Source of the DNA: Sulfurospirillum arcachonense
GTDB lineage: Bacteria > Campylobacterota > Campylobacteria > Campylobacterales > Sulfurospirillaceae
DNA length: 15,931 nt
NCBI GenBank assembly: GCA_015662785.1
Contig: DQTM01000261.1
Span: 1 to 15,931, forward strand
Reading direction: 5' to 3'
Of the stretch, positions 15,143 through 15,931 are shown piece after piece. The position numbers were made by a program, and so were the translations under genes. The notes below the pieces were generated by a model, which was not told where the DNA came from, ran no database searches, and saw nothing but the letters and a program-made list of their open reading frames with translations. The first letter of the stretch is position 1. Each line of letters begins with the position of its first letter.

Positions 15143-15931
15143 TGAGTTTTATCTATATGGCTTCGAAACTTTTTACATATGTGTTATTGTCTCCGATTAT
15201 CTTTATAATCTTTTTTTTAATATCCTCTTTTTATGTTAAAAAGTTTCGTATGGTTTTTGTATCTATTGCTCTATGTTTTTATGCTCTTAGCATCTCGTAT
15301 GTCTCAAACACTCTATTGCTACCTTTGGAAAAACCTTATAACAAAGTTTTAGTCAAAAACAATAGTGTAAATGCTGTTGTTGTATTGAGTGGTGGAAGCG
15401 TCGAAGGAAGTGCAAATATACCCATAGCAAGTGATGCTTATAAAAGAGCTATGTGGGGACTGATGATAGCAAAATCTCAAAACTTGCCTCTACTATTTTC
15501 AGGTGCTGGACTTGAGATATACACAGAAGCAGATGCTTTTTTAGATAGCATGAAAGAGATAAAAAACCTTTTACATGTAGACATGCCAATCTCCTCAACT
15601 CTAACACTAGGCTCTTTTTCTTTACACGTAGAGAACAGAAGTTTAGATACATACCAAAATGCACAATTTTCAAAAGAAGCTTTTGAAAACATAGGTGTAG
15701 ATAGACCTGTTGTTTATCTTGTTACTTCTGCTTTTCATATGAAACGCTCAATTGCACTTTATGAGTATTTTGGATTTGAAGTTATACCAGCTGCTACAAA
15801 TTTTAGATTAGATAACAGAGCTGAAGAAGTAGATGTGCTATCTTTTGTACCAGATTTTGGTGCATTAAATAATAGCTACACAGCCCTACACGAATATGCC
15901 GGACTATTAAGCCTTATTTTACGTGGGATTA
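15142..15931 (+). CDS. ElyC/SanA/YdcF-family (DUF218) membrane protein, 3' end missing
   Basis: The ATG overlaps the purM stop (TAATG). The frame is open to the window end, giving 263 residues. Two hydrophobic spans near residues 12-30 and 36-54 anchor it in the inner membrane, followed by a DUF218 domain: VVVLSGGS, LLFSGAG, SLDTYQNA and VTSAFHMKRSIALYEYFGF are its recognisable blocks, in the right order. The last visible stretch (NSYTALHEYAGLLSLILRG) matches the family's C-terminal end, so few residues are missing. E. coli ElyC affects envelope integrity and undecaprenyl-phosphate-linked steps at low temperature; the reaction of this family is not settled, so only an envelope role is suggested. 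It contains one exact TACATGTA (15572) and one variant (15623), both encoding LHV. Confidence 0.88.
   Translation, partial: MSFIYMASKLFTYVLLSPIIFIIFFLISSFYVKKFRMVFVSIALCFYALSISYVSNTLLLPLEKPYNKVLVKNNSVNAVVVLSGGSVEGSANIPIASDAYKRAMWGLMIAKSQNLPLLFSGAGLEIYTEADAFLDSMKEIKNLLHVDMPISSTLTLGSFSLHVENRSLDTYQNAQFSKEAFENIGVDRPVVYLVTSAFHMKRSIALYEYFGFEVIPAATNFRLDNRAEEVDVLSFVPDFGALNNSYTALHEYAGLLSLILRGI

Larger units (their letters stand above)
564..15579. repeat. Dispersed family of TACATGTA palindromes (12 copies)
   Basis: Exact copies start at 564, 1315, 1444, 2225, 9955, 10006, 12195, 12344, 12425, 13934, 14655 and 15572. Aligning flanks gives a preferred form CTACATGTAA, often CTACATGTAAA. On this asymmetric reading nine lie on + and three (1315, 1444, 15572) on -. 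One-base variants lie at 7839 (TACATGCA) and 15623 (TACACGTA). The spread through unrelated genes and a spacer points to a DNA-level motif. The entry marks the first and last copy; the sequence between them is not itself repeated. Confidence 0.85.

Noticed and set aside
1..15931. CRISPR arrays, insertion sequences, phage genes or a defence island
   Set aside because: No regularly spaced long repeats, transposase, integrase, attachment-site duplication or defence-family protein was seen; apart from the one pseudogene every substantial gene belongs to a known or recognisable family.

Overview
The window looks like a chromosomal housekeeping segment of a Campylobacterota bacterium (epsilonproteobacterial type, closest in feel to Sulfurimonas and relatives). 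This rests on low G+C, very short or overlapping gene junctions, a compact ThrRS with a reduced N-terminus, and a short DapF. The genus is an inference from protein feel, not a database result. No phage, insertion sequence, CRISPR array or defence locus is visible.

Layout. Positions 1-2582 (+) hold the end of a Sel1-repeat protein, then lipA and lpdA, joined by a TAATG stop/start overlap (lipoate synthesis and the lipoamide-using E3 enzyme). Positions 2579-4767 (-) hold a decayed PlpD-type patatin/Omp85 gene (type Vd secretion) with five separate lesions. Its stop overlaps that of lpdA in a CTAG tetranucleotide. Positions 4801-8105 (-) are a translation block read from a TATAAT promoter: tRNA-Val(GAC), thrS, infC, rpmI, rplT, then a hairpin terminator. 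Positions 8172-9945 (-) are glmM and lspA (cell-envelope precursors and lipoprotein processing). Positions 10106-11490 (+) are rpsT and prfA, separated by a strong intrinsic terminator that overlaps the rpsT stop codon. Positions 11485-14074 (-) are a tightly overlapped operon: a truncated spermidine-synthase-like protein, coaE, dapF and a Bax-like glucosaminidase. Positions 14147-15931 (+) are purM and an ElyC/YdcF-family (DUF218) membrane protein that runs off the window.

Structure beyond the genes. The palindrome TACATGTA, usually with C before and A after it, occurs 12 times in under 16 kb. My rough independent-base estimate is well below one. It occurs on both strands, inside genes and between them, with a 7.7-kb gap over the pseudogene and translation block. 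This is the strongest unexplained signal here. Others worth checking are a nested, possibly bistable RNA fold between infC and rpmI (a candidate ribosomal-protein L20 control site), a tRNA-Val with C instead of U at position 33, the recent death of the PlpD-type gene, and a spermidine-synthase relative that has lost its N-terminal domain and key active-site residues.
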